64,000 bases of DNA from Xanthobacteraceae bacterium (GTDB lineage: Bacteria; Pseudomonadota; Alphaproteobacteria; Rhizobiales; Xanthobacteraceae): NCBI GenBank assembly GCA_004297465.1, contig SCUB01000001.1, forward strand, positions 1 through 64,000. Reading direction: 5' to 3'. A program made the position numbers and the translations under genes. Under the pieces are notes generated by a model. That model was not told the origin of the DNA and did no database searches. It was given only the letters and a program-made list of their open reading frames with translations. Shown here one piece after another: positions 1-7,509 of this stretch. Within the stretch, counting starts at the first letter, position 1. Every line of letters begins with the position of its first letter.

Positions 1-632
1 GACTGCGTGCCGGCGGTGAGGCCGAACGCGGTCAGAACGCCCGAGCTGCCGGCGACGGTGAGATCGGCGCCCGAGGTCGAGGTGATCGTCAGCTTGCCGC
101 CGGTGACCGCCGCGCTCCAGCCGCCGTTCGCCGAGGCGTTGAGGCCGTCGAGCACTTCCTGCACCGTCTTGGTGCTGTCGACGGTGTAGGTCGAGCTGTT
201 GCCGTTGGAGTCGGAGACCGTCAGCGTGTTGCCGGTGGTCAGGTTCAGCCCGGTGTTGTCGAGCTTGGTGGCCGCGGTCAGCGAGCCGACCGTGCCCTGG
301 ACGGTGTTGGCGAAGGTCACCGTGCCGAGCGAGGCCTGGCGGGCCTGGGTGGCGATCGACTTGGCCGACTGCACCAGCTTGGTCAGCGAGGTGATGCCCT
401 GGTTGGCGGCGTCGAGCGTCTTCTGGGCCTGGCCGATCGAGTCGAGCAGGTCGTTGAGGTCGCTGGCGCGGTTCTGCAGCGCCTGAGAGGTGAAGAAGCT
501 GCCCGGATTGTCGAGCGCCGAGTTGACCTTCTTGCCGGTGGCAAGGCGGTTCTGAGTCGACGCCATCAGGTCAGCGGTGTTCTGAAGCGAAAGGAGGTTC
601 TGACGGACCCCCGCCGAGAGAACTACGGACAT
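1..632 (-). CDS. Flagellin, N-terminal part (C-terminus beyond window edge)
   Basis: Flagellin, the filament subunit exported by the flagellar type III system. About 210 residues are visible. The conserved D0/D1 helical N-terminus is clear: it starts MSVVLSAGVRQNLLSLQ, followed by an NRLATGKKVNSALDNP-type segment (residues ~29-44) and further coiled-coil heptads. From about residue 90 the sequence becomes Ser/Thr/Gly-rich, as in the variable surface domain. The start is the ATG at 632, preceded by an AGAAGGG ribosome site 7-8 bases upstream. The C-terminal D1/D0 region lies outside the window, so length and paralog type cannot be judged. The gene is in the same orientation as flgI-flgJ-flgN. 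Confidence 0.93.
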   Translation of the reverse strand, partial: MSVVLSAGVRQNLLSLQNTADLMASTQNRLATGKKVNSALDNPGSFFTSQALQNRASDLNDLLDSIGQAQKTLDAANQGITSLTKLVQSAKSIATQARQASLGTVTFANTVQGTVGSLTAATKLDNTGLNLTTGNTLTVSDSNGNSSTYTVDSTKTVQEVLDGLNASANGGWSAAVTGGKLTITSTSGADLTVAGSSGVLTAFGLTAGTQ

Positions 633-787
633 TGGATCAAACCCTTCTGGTTGAATCGCGTAACGCGTTTACACACGGTCGAAAATTGACCGCTGCGTTT
701 GATGCCATGGGGCCTCTCAACGGCGGCTAAATAAACATGGTTAATGAATTTTTTCGTCATGGGCGGCGAAAGTTCGCCAATGCCAAG

Positions 788-988
788 TCAGACACTGCGG
801 TCGGCGTAATGGCGGCTCGCAACCTGCGCCGAGGTGCGGCTGGCGGTGCGGGCATAGGCGTGCCGGCGCAAGCTGGCCTGTTCGGTCCGGGCGGCGGGGT
901 CAATGTTGGCGTTGGGGGTGATCGGCGATGCGGCCGCATTCTGGGCTGGCTTCGCCGCGCCCGGGGGTGGTGTGAAACTTGCGCTCAC
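788..988 (-). CDS. Small unknown protein (66 aa), GTG start with strong ribosome site
   Basis: A short reading frame between the flgN-like gene and flagellin. It is supported by an exact AGGAGG ribosome site 5 bases before a GTG codon at 988. The product is rich in Ala, Pro, Arg and Ser, has no membrane segment or Cys, and begins MSASFTPPPGAAKPAQ. I do not recognise a family. It follows an intrinsic terminator, so it would need its own promoter or read-through. Overlapping frames on both strands here lack a comparable ribosome site. Given its place beside flagellin it could be a flagellar accessory or regulatory peptide, but that is inference from location only. Confidence 0.5.
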   Translation of the reverse strand: MSASFTPPPGAAKPAQNAAASPITPNANIDPAARTEQASLRRHAYARTASRTSAQVASRHYADRSV

Positions 989-1051
989 GGCAGCCTCCTG
1001 GCTTCCCTGAAATCAAATCCCGTCCTTTCCCCGCGGCGATAGTGCACCGGG

Positions 1052-1084
1052 AAAAATAATGGCGCGTGCAGGGCAACGCGCCGT
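1052..1084 (-). terminator. Intrinsic terminator after the flgI-flgJ-flgN operon
   Basis: On the minus strand GGCGCGT / ACGCGCC forms a perfect 7-bp stem with an 8-base loop, followed by ATTATTTTT. It lies 31 bases past the flgN-like stop codon. The plus strand also has a short TTTT after the stem, so weak bidirectional action is possible. Confidence 0.7.
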
Positions 1085-1114
1085 TTTGCTTCAAATGCAG
1101 GAGGTTTCTTGCGC

Positions 1115-1603
1115 CTACAGCGCGCGGCTGACCGACAGCGGCGTGGCGTGGCGCGCTCCCGCGGCGCGATGGCCGGCGGCGGTGTAGGTCTGCGGGCTCG
1201 CGCGGCGCGCCATTTCGCTGTTGACGCCGCGCACGATGCCTTCCGACACCGCATGCGCGGTGGCGAGCACGGTCAGGTTGACCTGCAGCATGGCGCGGAA
1301 CACGTCATGATGACGATGCAGCGATGTCATCAGCTCGGGCGTTGTCTGCGACAGGTAGCGCTGGTTCTGCTTCAGGTAGCCGATGGCCGCGACGTAGCGG
1401 CGCGACAGGTCGGTCTTGTCGGCGTCGAGCATCATGGCCTCGCCCACCTTGCCGGCGCGCACCAACTCGGTCTCGCGCTCGACCAGCTTGAGCAGCCCGT
1501 TCATGACGTCGATGAGATGGGCGGCGAGCTTCTGCGCCTGTTCGGGCGTCGACAGGGTGGGGACCGGAGCGGCGGTCTGCTGCGGCGAATGCGGTCTGGT
1601 CAT
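1115..1603 (-). CDS. FlgN-like flagellar export chaperone
   Basis: 162 residues, largely helical. Residues ~20-120 form the long helical hairpin typical of FlgN-type chaperones for the hook-filament junction proteins FlgK and FlgL (the LAAHLIDVMNGLLKLVERETELVRAGK segment). The C-terminal 40 residues are basic and less ordered. The start ATG at 1603 follows a CAGGAG ribosome site. It is the last gene of a flgI-flgJ-flgN transcript, 17 bases after flgJ, and is followed by an intrinsic terminator. FlgN proteins diverge strongly, so the call rests on helical pattern plus position; an unnamed flagellar protein is the alternative. Confidence 0.7.
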   Translation of the reverse strand: MTRPHSPQQTAAPVPTLSTPEQAQKLAAHLIDVMNGLLKLVERETELVRAGKVGEAMMLDADKTDLSRRYVAAIGYLKQNQRYLSQTTPELMTSLHRHHDVFRAMLQVNLTVLATAHAVSEGIVRGVNSEMARRASPQTYTAAGHRAAGARHATPLSVSRAL

Positions 1604-1620
1604 GGAACGAACTCCTGGAG

Positions 1621-1950
1621 TCAGCCGCCGCGCGCGGCCTGCTGGAGAATGAGGGTGCGGTAGACATCGTCGGAGACGCCGACGCCGCCGGCCTTGGCGA
1701 AGGATTTCGAATGCTCGTCGACCAGCATCGAGCGCCAGGCGCCGGTGCCGGTCGTGCTGCCCATCGGGCCATCGCCCTGAACGCCGGAGAACATCTGCTG
1801 GAACATCGAATTGAGGAACACCGCCTCGAAGTCCTGGGCGTTGGCCTTGGCCTTCGCCTGGCCCTGCGGCGACACCTTGGTCAGCGCGTTCATCAGCGCG
1901 ATGTCCGGGCGGTTGCCGATCATCGGCGTTTTGGCGACGGACGCGGCCAT
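1621..1950 (-). CDS. flgJ: Rod-binding protein FlgJ (N-terminal-domain type, CheL-like)
   Basis: 109 residues. It carries the rod-capping domain of FlgJ (Rod-binding family): the QDFEAVFLNSMFQQMF motif near residues 40-56 and the MLVDEHSKSFAKAGGVGVSD motif near 77-96. The C-terminal muramidase domain of enterobacterial FlgJ is absent, as usual in alphaproteobacteria, where this short form is often called CheL. The start is the ATG at 1950, which overlaps the flgI stop in a TGATG arrangement, pointing to translational coupling; a GTG one codon earlier is less likely. It probably caps the growing rod in the periplasm, with peptidoglycan cleavage done by a separate enzyme. Confidence 0.92.
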   Translation of the reverse strand: MAASVAKTPMIGNRPDIALMNALTKVSPQGQAKAKANAQDFEAVFLNSMFQQMFSGVQGDGPMGSTTGTGAWRSMLVDEHSKSFAKAGGVGVSDDVYRTLILQQAARGG

Positions 1951-3059
1951 CACATCACCTCGATGTCGGCTTGGATGGCGCCGGACGCCTTGATCGCCTG
2001 CAGGATGCCGATCAGGTCGCGCGGGCCGATGCCGAGCGCGTTGAGCCCGTCGACCAGTTGCTGCAGCGAGACGCCGTCCTTGACCACGGCGAGCTTCTTG
2101 CCGTCCTCCTGCACGCCGAGGCGGGTGCGCGGCACGGTGACGGTTTGCCCGCGCGACATCGGCGCCGGCTGGCTGACCCGAGGCGACTCGGAGATCGTCA
2201 CCGTGAGATTGCCCTGGGCCACCGCCACGGTGGCGACGCGCACATCGCGGCCCATCACGATGATGCCGGAGCGCTCGTCGATGATGATCTTGGCGGCGAG
2301 ATCCGGCTCGACCTGCAACTGTTCGATCTCGGTGAGCAGCGCCACCACGTTGCCGCGGAATTCCTGCGGCACGTTGAGCGCGACGGTGGACGGATCGACC
2401 GGCTCGGCGGTCTTGGTGCCGAGGAAGTCGTTGACGGCGGAGGCGATGCGCTTGGCGGTGGTGAAGTCGGCGTTGCGCAAGGCGAGGCGCAACTGCGGCA
2501 GCCGGTTGAGCGCGAAGTCGATCTCGCGCTCGATGATGGCGCCGTTGGCGATGCGCCCGACGGTGGGCACGCCGCGGGTGATCTTGGCGGCCTCGCCCTC
2601 GGCCGCGAAGCCGCCGATGGCGAGCGAGCCCTGCGCCACCGCGTAGACGTTGCCATCGGCGCCGAGCAGGGGGGTGACCAGCAGGGTGCCGCCCTGCAAA
2701 TTCTTGGCATCGCCCAGCGCCGAGACGGTGACGTCGATGCGGGTGCCCTGGGTGCCGAACGGCGGCAGGTTGGCGGTCACCATCACGGCGGCGACATTGC
2801 CGGTGCGGATGTTGGCGCCGCGGATATTGACGCCCATGCGCTCCAGCATGGCCTGCAGCGACTGCTTGGTGAACGGGATGTTGTTGAGGGTGTCGCCGGT
2901 CCCGTTGAGGCCGACGACGAGGCCATAGCCGATGAGTTGGTTCTGGCGCACGCCCTCGATGTTGGCGAGGTCCTTGATGCGCGACGTGGCCTGGACCGTC
3001 GCCGTCGTCAGCGCCAGCCCGACCATCGCCATCAGGAGGGCTCGAATTGCCGGTGTCAT
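1950..3059 (-). CDS. flgI: Flagellar P-ring protein FlgI
   Basis: 369 residues, the usual length. It forms the P-ring around the rod in the peptidoglycan layer. An N-terminal Sec signal peptide (residues ~1-25, ending VQA) is followed by the family's opening SRIKDLANIEGVRQNQLIGYGLVVGLNGTGD-like region and later AKIIIDERSGIIVMG and VSLQQLVDGLNALG motifs. It is first in the flgI-flgJ-flgN operon. A sigma-54-type promoter core lies about 70 bases upstream, with an ftr-like inverted repeat about 100 bases further up, which suggests mid-to-late class flagellar expression. Confidence 0.98.
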   Translation of the reverse strand: MTPAIRALLMAMVGLALTTATVQATSRIKDLANIEGVRQNQLIGYGLVVGLNGTGDTLNNIPFTKQSLQAMLERMGVNIRGANIRTGNVAAVMVTANLPPFGTQGTRIDVTVSALGDAKNLQGGTLLVTPLLGADGNVYAVAQGSLAIGGFAAEGEAAKITRGVPTVGRIANGAIIEREIDFALNRLPQLRLALRNADFTTAKRIASAVNDFLGTKTAEPVDPSTVALNVPQEFRGNVVALLTEIEQLQVEPDLAAKIIIDERSGIIVMGRDVRVATVAVAQGNLTVTISESPRVSQPAPMSRGQTVTVPRTRLGVQEDGKKLAVVKDGVSLQQLVDGLNALGIGPRDLIGILQAIKASGAIQADIEVM

Positions 3060-3125
3060 CCTCAGCTCTCCCCGCGAGTTCGACGGATCCCGCTTGCTCC
3101 CCAGCGTCAGGATCCGTCTTGATCT

Positions 3126-3141
3126 AGCGAAAGCCGTGCCA
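3126..3141 (-). promoter_or_regulatory. Sigma-54 (RpoN) promoter core for flgI operon
   Basis: On the minus strand the sequence reads TGGCACG, then four bases, then TCGCT. This matches the RpoN consensus TGGCACG-N4-TTGCW with one mismatch and the invariant GG and GC at the correct spacing. The expected start site is about 11 bases beyond the 3' end, giving a leader of about 55 bases before flgI. The same core occurs before flgF. Confidence 0.75.
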
Positions 3142-3236
3142 GTCAGGCATTGTTGGTTAACGTATTGAATATTTTATTAAATATTTAATTTGGCAAAACC
3201 CCGCGGGCGTTTGGGGCGCGACGCATATTGCCGCTT

Positions 3237-3252
3237 CCGGCAAGTTTTGCCG
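3237..3252. promoter_or_regulatory. ftr-like inverted repeat, candidate FlbD site
   Basis: Perfect inverted repeat CGGCAA-N3-TTGCCG about 100 bases upstream of the flgI sigma-54 core. The position and the GGCA..TGCC content resemble the FlbD-bound ftr elements of Caulobacter flagellar promoters. flbD itself is not in this window. Confidence 0.45.
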
Positions 3253-3256
3253 ATCG

Positions 3257-3271
3257 TTTACCGCTCGTTAA
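3257..3271 (+). promoter_or_regulatory. CtrA-type box upstream of fliX
   Basis: TTTA-N7-TTAA followed by CC, one mismatch from the CtrA consensus TTAA-N7-TTAA. It lies 100 bases before the fliX start. fliX is CtrA-controlled in Caulobacter, which agrees. Confidence 0.5.
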
Positions 3272-3370
3272 CCATAACAGGCGAGGGTCGGAAATCAGGC
3301 GCGCCGATACCGGCGATTCCTGCTGTTTGAAATCGGGTTCGGCCCCCGTCCAAGGCTGAGAGAAATACCT

Positions 3371-3781
3371 ATGCGCATCCATGGACCGAACGGAACCGCT
3401 CTTGCTGCTTCCTCCGCCGCGCCGCGCCGCGCCGGGGCAACCGGCTTCGTGCTGCCGGACATGAGCCCGGCAACCGGGGCCCGCCCGTCCGCCGCGCCCA
3501 AGGCGGTCGGCAACATCGACGCCCTGATGGCCCTGCAGGGCGTGGAGGACGCCACCGAGCGCCGCAAGCGGGCGGTGAAACGGGGACGCACGGCGCTTGA
3601 CGTGCTCGACGATCTCAAGATCGGTCTGCTGGCGGGCACCCTGGACGGCCGGACGATGGAGCGGTTGCGGCTGGCCGCGGCCGATCTCAAGACCGGCTCC
3701 GGCGATCCCGGTCTCGATGCCGTGCTGGCGGAGATCGAGTTGCGAGTCGAAGTCGAATTCGCCAAGGCCGGTGGCAGGTAG
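3371..3781 (+). CDS. fliX: Flagellar assembly regulator FliX
   Basis: 136 residues, the typical FliX length. FliX is an alphaproteobacterial protein that works with the sigma-54 activator FlbD to couple completion of early flagellar structure to later gene expression. The N-terminal ~45 residues are Ala/Pro-rich; the conserved C-terminal helical part includes IDALMALQGVEDATERRKRA (residues ~49-68), a LDVLDDLKIGLLAG motif (~76-89) and a final LAEIELRVEVEFAK helix. It is transcribed away from flgI, with a CtrA-like box upstream. The ATG start is the only sensible one. Confidence 0.93.
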   Translation: MRIHGPNGTALAASSAAPRRAGATGFVLPDMSPATGARPSAAPKAVGNIDALMALQGVEDATERRKRAVKRGRTALDVLDDLKIGLLAGTLDGRTMERLRLAAADLKTGSGDPGLDAVLAEIELRVEVEFAKAGGR

Positions 3782-3919
3782 AACGGCGGCGGGGGATAAA
3801 GCAGCCATTTACTCTCCCGCGCGATATTGTTTGTCACTTTCCATCCCTATATAAGCAGCGCCTAACGGGAAGGATGCCCCGCCGCGACACCGGGATTCGT
3901 GTCTCAACGGAACCTTGGA

Positions 3920-4336
3920 ATGGCTGCTGAGAAACTGAAAAGCTATCGGCCCTCGGAAAAAGAGCCGTTCATGAACGAGCGGCAGCGCGAATATTTTCGC
4001 GCCAAGCTCATGGCCTGGAAAGAAGACATCCTGAAGGAAGCGAAAACGACGCTGCAACAGCTTCAGGACGAGAACCAGAACCATCCCGACCTCGCCGACC
4101 GCGCATCGTCGGAAACCGACCGCGCCATCGAACTGCGCGCGCGCGATCGTCAGCGCAAGCTGATCGCCAAGATCGATTCCGCGCTGGAGCGGATCGAGGA
4201 CGGCACCTACGGCTACTGCGAGGAGACCGGCGAGCCGATCTCGCTCAAGCGGCTCGAGGCGCGTCCGATCGCCACGCTGTCGATCGAGGCGCAGGAGCGC
4301 CACGAGAGGCGCGAGAAGGTCTACCGCGACGAATGA
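3920..4336 (+). CDS. dksA: DksA/TraR-family transcription factor with degenerate zinc finger
   Basis: About 138 residues from the ATG at 3920; a GTG at 3899 would add 7. DksA binds the RNA polymerase secondary channel and, with ppGpp, alters promoter use. The coiled-coil region (residues ~25-95) contains a DLADRASSETDRAIELRARDR stretch with the acidic tip. The zinc-finger region is recognisable (YCEETGEPISLKRLEARP) but three of the four expected Cys positions are Thr, Ser and Ala. Zinc-independent DksA variants are known. An intrinsic terminator follows. The mature start could also be the Met at 3971. Confidence 0.92.
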   Translation: MAAEKLKSYRPSEKEPFMNERQREYFRAKLMAWKEDILKEAKTTLQQLQDENQNHPDLADRASSETDRAIELRARDRQRKLIAKIDSALERIEDGTYGYCEETGEPISLKRLEARPIATLSIEAQERHERREKVYRDE

Positions 4337-4369
4337 CGCGCGGAGATCATCGGGGGGCTGATCCGGTCA

Positions 4370-4405
4370 GGGCCTGATTCAACCCCGGTTGAATCAGGCC
4401 CTTTC
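4370..4405 (+). terminator. Intrinsic terminator between convergent dksA and infA
   Basis: Perfect 15-bp inverted repeat GGGCCTGATTCAACC / GGTTGAATCAGGCCC with little loop, followed by TTTC. It lies 33 bases after the dksA stop and just before the infA stop on the other strand, so it may serve both genes. Confidence 0.75.
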
Positions 4406-4416
4406 AATGAGTGTCT

Positions 4417-4695
4417 TTACCGCCGCACGAAGTTGCGCCGCGCCGGCGGCCGCGCCGCCGAGGCGCCGCCGCGGTCGTCCTTGTGGCGGAACACCAGGCG
4501 CCCCTTCTCGAGATCGTAAGGCGACATCTCGACGGTGACGCGATCGCCGGCCAGCGTCTTGATGCGGTTCTTCTTCATCTTGCCGGCGGTATAGGCGATG
4601 ATCTCGTGGCCGTTCTCGAGCTGGACGCGGAACCGCGCGTCCGGCAGGAGTTCGACCACCAGGCCTTCGAATACGATCAGTTCTTCCTTCGACAT
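4417..4695 (-). CDS. infA: Translation initiation factor IF-1
   Basis: 92 residues. IF-1 binds the ribosomal A site during initiation. Residues 1-72 are the S1/OB-fold domain ([19 protein letters not shown], the [19 protein letters not shown] strand pair, and [13 protein letters not shown]). A basic ~20-residue tail ([17 protein letters not shown]) extends beyond the usual 72-residue form; such longer second-copy IF-1 proteins occur in rhizobia. It lies 17 bases downstream of the rhlE-type helicase gene on the same strand and is probably co-transcribed with it, a pairing that would suit cold or translation stress. Confidence 0.96.
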   Translation of the reverse strand: MSKEELIVFEGLVVELLPDARFRVQLENGHEIIAYTAGKMKKNRIKTLAGDRVTVEMSPYDLEKGRLVFRHKDDRGGASAARPPARRNFVRR

Positions 4696-4712
4696 GACTG
4701 CTCCGTGAGAAA

Positions 4713-6242
4713 TTAGCGCGACGGCCGTTGCGCGGGCAGCGGGCGCTGCCGACGCGAGGGCCGGTGATTCGGCTGAGGGTGGGACGCGTTGCGCGCCGGA
4801 CGCGGCTGCAGGAAGCTCAGCCCGGCGAGATTTTCAGGTTGCCCGTTGCCCTGCGCCGGCTGCGGCCGCCGCGGGTGCTGCGAGGCGGGCTTTGCCGCAT
4901 GGCCATGCGGGGCGGCCGGCTTGTCGGCGCTGGACGTGCCGTGGAACCCGTTGCCGTTCGGCTTGCCGCCGCGCGTTTTCTCGCCGTCCGGCTTGCCGGC
5001 ATGAGGCCTGTTGCCGTTGGACCTGCCGCCATTGGACCTGTTGCCATGGGGCCGGCCGTTGCGCGCTTCGCCGCGCGGCCGGTCATCCTGCGCCTCGGCG
5101 TGCGGGGGCTGCGGCGAGGCGGCGACGCCGCTCGCCGGGATGGTCATGCGCACCAGCTTCTCGATGTCGCGCAGGTAGGGCCGCTCCTCCGCCGTGCAGA
5201 ACGAGATCGCGGTGCCCTCGGCCCCGGCGCGCGCGGTGCGGCCGATGCGATGGACGTAGCTCTCGGGGACGTTGGGCAGGTCGTAGTTGAATACGTGCGA
5301 GACGCCATCGACGTCGATGCCGCGCGCGGCGATGTCGGTGGCCACCAGCGTGCGCACGTCGCCCTCGCGGAACGCGGCGAGCACGCGCTCGCGGTGGTTC
5401 TGCGACTTGTTGCCGTGGATGGCCTCGGCGGCGATGCCGGTCTTGGCAAGCCCGCGCACCACCTTGTCGGCGCCGTGCTTGGTGCGGGTGAACACCAGCG
5501 CGCGGTCGATGGTCTCGCTGCGGATCAACTCGGCGAGCTTGGCCGGCTTGTCGTGCGGCGCGATGTGAAGGATGCGCTGGGCGATGCGTTCGGCGGTCGA
5601 GGCCACCGGCGTCACCGCGACGCGGGCCGGATTGCGCAGCATCTGGCGGGCCAGCTCGGCGATCGCGGACGGCATGGTGGCGGAGAAGAACAGCGTCTGG
5701 CGCTCGGCCGGGAGCTTGGCGACGATCTTGCGGATGTCGTTGATGAAGCCCATGTCGAGCATGCGATCGGCCTCGTCGAGCACCAGGTACTCGACGCGGT
5801 CGAGCTTGAGCGCGTTGCTGTTGACGAGGTCGAGCAGGCGGCCGGGCGTCGCCACCAGGATGTCGATGCCGCCGGCGAGCGCGCGGATCTGGCGGCCGAT
5901 CGGCACGCCGCCGATGGCGAGCGTGACGCTGACCGAGAGGTGGCGGCCATAGGCGCTGAAGCTGTCGACGATCTGGCTCGACAGTTCGCGCGTCGGGCTG
6001 AGCACCAGCACGCGGCAGGATTTGCGGGTGAGCGGCAGGGGCGCCTGGGAAAGCTGGTGCAGGATCGGCAGCGCGAAGGCGGCGGTCTTGCCGGTGCCGG
6101 TCTGGGCGATGCCGATGACATCGCGGCGCGCTATCGCCAGTGGCAGGGTCTGCGCCTGAATCGGCGTCGGGGTGTGGTAATTCTCCTCGGCGAGCGCGCG
6201 CGCGATGGGCGCGGCCAGTCCGAAATCATCAAAAGAGGTCAA
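4713..6242 (-). CDS. rhlE: DEAD-box RNA helicase, RhlE type
   Basis: ATP-dependent RNA helicase of about 509 residues. Motifs in order: Q-motif ([10 protein letters not shown]), [11 protein letters not shown] (Walker A), [22 protein letters not shown] (motif II), FFSATMP (motif III), [10 protein letters not shown] and [10 protein letters not shown] (motifs V-VI). From about residue 370 the C-terminus is a low-complexity Gly/Asn/Arg/His/Pro tail with repeated [14 protein letters not shown]-like units, likely for RNA contact. I place the start at the TTG at 6242, giving the family's usual opening [10 protein letters not shown]; an ATG at 6344 would add 34 unrelated residues. infA follows on the same strand. 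Confidence 0.93.
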   Translation of the reverse strand: MTSFDDFGLAAPIARALAEENYHTPTPIQAQTLPLAIARRDVIGIAQTGTGKTAAFALPILHQLSQAPLPLTRKSCRVLVLSPTRELSSQIVDSFSAYGRHLSVSVTLAIGGVPIGRQIRALAGGIDILVATPGRLLDLVNSNALKLDRVEYLVLDEADRMLDMGFINDIRKIVAKLPAERQTLFFSATMPSAIAELARQMLRNPARVAVTPVASTAERIAQRILHIAPHDKPAKLAELIRSETIDRALVFTRTKHGADKVVRGLAKTGIAAEAIHGNKSQNHRERVLAAFREGDVRTLVATDIAARGIDVDGVSHVFNYDLPNVPESYVHRIGRTARAGAEGTAISFCTAEERPYLRDIEKLVRMTIPASGVAASPQPPHAEAQDDRPRGEARNGRPHGNRSNGGRSNGNRPHAGKPDGEKTRGGKPNGNGFHGTSSADKPAAPHGHAAKPASQHPRRPQPAQGNGQPENLAGLSFLQPRPARNASHPQPNHRPSRRQRPLPAQRPSR

Positions 6243-6629
6243 AAGGATTCTTTCTTCATGTTGGCGAAAGCCGTCCGCGCGCGCCGTTTCAGGGCGCAAG
6301 GGGCGGAACCCGAGCGATCGCGGGTGGCCACAGAGCGCCGCCACGAAAAGCTGGCGCTTTGCGTTGGGACACCCCGCGTGTCTGGGCTGTCAGTGGGAAA
6401 TGCGACGAGGGAACCAAGGGCTTGAACCGCCACGGGCCGGACGCTGGCGTCCAACAACCCGGAAAATTCGTTCACGCGGCCCGCGGGGCAACTGGCCCCG
6501 CAAATCACCTCTTCGCGTGCGCCCTATATGGGCGATGCCGTGCTGCAATGCAAGGTATTAATGCAGCCGCATGAAGGGTGTTGACTCTGTAACTCTATGT
6601 ATCAAAAAGACTGACCCCGGGAGCATGCC
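6243..6629. other. Gene-free stretch between rhlE and the Abi-type gene
   Basis: I see no supported gene. On the minus strand there is a possible promoter (6525-6553). Between it and rhlE lie a 7-bp hairpin (GCGGGGC / GCCCCGC, 6483-6501) and a 6-bp one (GGACGC-TG-GCGTCC). If the promoter is real, rhlE has a leader of about 270 bases. Base composition falls sharply near 6560, marking the edge of the low-G+C insert. Confidence 0.4.
6525..6553 (-). promoter_or_regulatory. Candidate sigma-70 promoter for rhlE-infA
   Basis: On the minus strand TTGCAT, a 17-base spacer and CATATA. The spacing is ideal, but the start codon is about 275 bases away. It would imply a long structured leader, as in some cold-induced mRNAs. 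Confidence 0.3.
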
Positions 6630-7286
6630 TTGCGGCAGAGGCCGACCCGGGGTGTACGCAGCGGAATCAATGAGGCTCTAGAAAAGACGCTCACGCGAGA
6701 GCGATTAAATAAGTATTTAATTGAGGCCAACCAAGATTTTGATCAAGCATTGAGGCTATATGAGAGGAACACAAAGCTATCTGAGTCTTTCTATACTCCA
6801 TTGCAATGTCTAGAAGTTTGTTTTCGCAATTCATTGTATCGTGTCCTCACTAACGATTTCAATGAAGAGTGGTATGAGGGAAACAAAGTACCTTTAAGCT
6901 CCGATTCAAGGCGCATGGTATTAGATGCGCGTGATGAGTTGATAAAGGATCGTAAGGAAATAACGCCTGGCCAGATGGTTGCTGAGCTTAAGTTTGCGTT
7001 TTGGGTAGGACTGCTAGGCCCTCACTATGACGCCACCATTTGGCGCACTACCCTTCATAAGGCTTTTCTTGCAGGTGGCGGAAAACCGCGCAGTGTAGTG
7101 CACGGCAGGTTCAATGCGATTAGGCGGCTTAGAAACCGGATCGCTCATCATGAACCAATTTTTCATCGACCACTCGAAAAAGCCCATACCGAGATTATTG
7201 AAGCTATTTCGTGGATGTGTCGCGATACGGCTAATTGGGCAAGCCATCATAGTCGTTTCGCAGCTGTATTTGCTGGGTCTGAATAG
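6630..7286 (+). CDS. Abi-like HEPN-domain protein (putative abortive-infection RNase)
   Basis: 218 residues from a TTG. It resembles the Abi-like family of small defence or toxin proteins: a KYLIEANQDFDQALRLYERN start, a FYTPLQCLEVCFRNSLYRVL helix (residues ~54-73), a FWVGLLGPHYDATIW segment, and RNRIAHHEPIF near residue 170, which is the R-x4-H motif of HEPN ribonucleases. Base composition and codon use are markedly more A+T-rich than the flanking genes, which suggests recent transfer into the flagellar block. No partner antitoxin, integrase or repeat was seen. The start is uncertain because no in-frame ATG lies near the conserved N-terminus. Confidence 0.8.
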   Translation: MRQRPTRGVRSGINEALEKTLTRERLNKYLIEANQDFDQALRLYERNTKLSESFYTPLQCLEVCFRNSLYRVLTNDFNEEWYEGNKVPLSSDSRRMVLDARDELIKDRKEITPGQMVAELKFAFWVGLLGPHYDATIWRTTLHKAFLAGGGKPRSVVHGRFNAIRRLRNRIAHHEPIFHRPLEKAHTEIIEAISWMCRDTANWASHHSRFAAVFAGSE

Positions 7287-7337
7287 CTTTCCCTGCTTCG
7301 AAACTGTCCATTTAAGATAGCTTCTTCAAACGCCAAA

Positions 7338-7368
7338 CGGCCTCCGGCAGGGGAGATGCCGAAGGCCG
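7338..7368 (-). terminator. Hairpin after the flgH-end of the flgFGAH operon
   Basis: CGGCCTTCGGCA / TGCCGGAGGCCG (minus strand) pairs over 12 positions with one mismatch and a 7-base loop, followed by TTTGGCGTTTG. It lies between the convergent Abi-type gene and flgH and could end either transcript. The T-run is weak. Confidence 0.45.
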
Positions 7369-7509
7369 CGTGGACCGCCGTTTCGTGTGCGCAACACGCG
7401 CCGGCGTGGGAGAGGGGAACGGCGCTGGGGAGAGGCTGCGCCGCGAAAGTTTTTCTCAGGTGGGCATGGTCCGAGTCCTGAAGGGGTCCTGTTTCTGGCG
7501 GGTCACGTC

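Larger units (their letters stand above)
3060..3370. other. Divergent control region between flgI and fliX
   Basis: No gene seen. It holds a sigma-54-like promoter facing flgI (3126-3141), a 14-bp AT-only palindrome (3176-3189), a CGGCAA-N3-TTGCCG inverted repeat (3238-3252) and a TTTA-N7-TTAA box facing fliX (3257-3271). All are seen in the sequence; the roles are assigned by analogy with Caulobacter flagellar promoters. Confidence 0.6.

Noticed and set aside
737-1042. 101-codon plus-strand frame between flagellin and flgN
   Set aside because: No ribosome site, and it overlaps the better supported GTG frame on the other strand.
3191-3205. TGGCAAAACCCCGC resembling a sigma-54 site facing fliX
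   Set aside because: The distance between GG and GC is one base short of the required spacing.
4728-6425. 565-codon plus-strand frame over rhlE
   Set aside because: Antisense shadow of a DEAD-box helicase with all motifs present.
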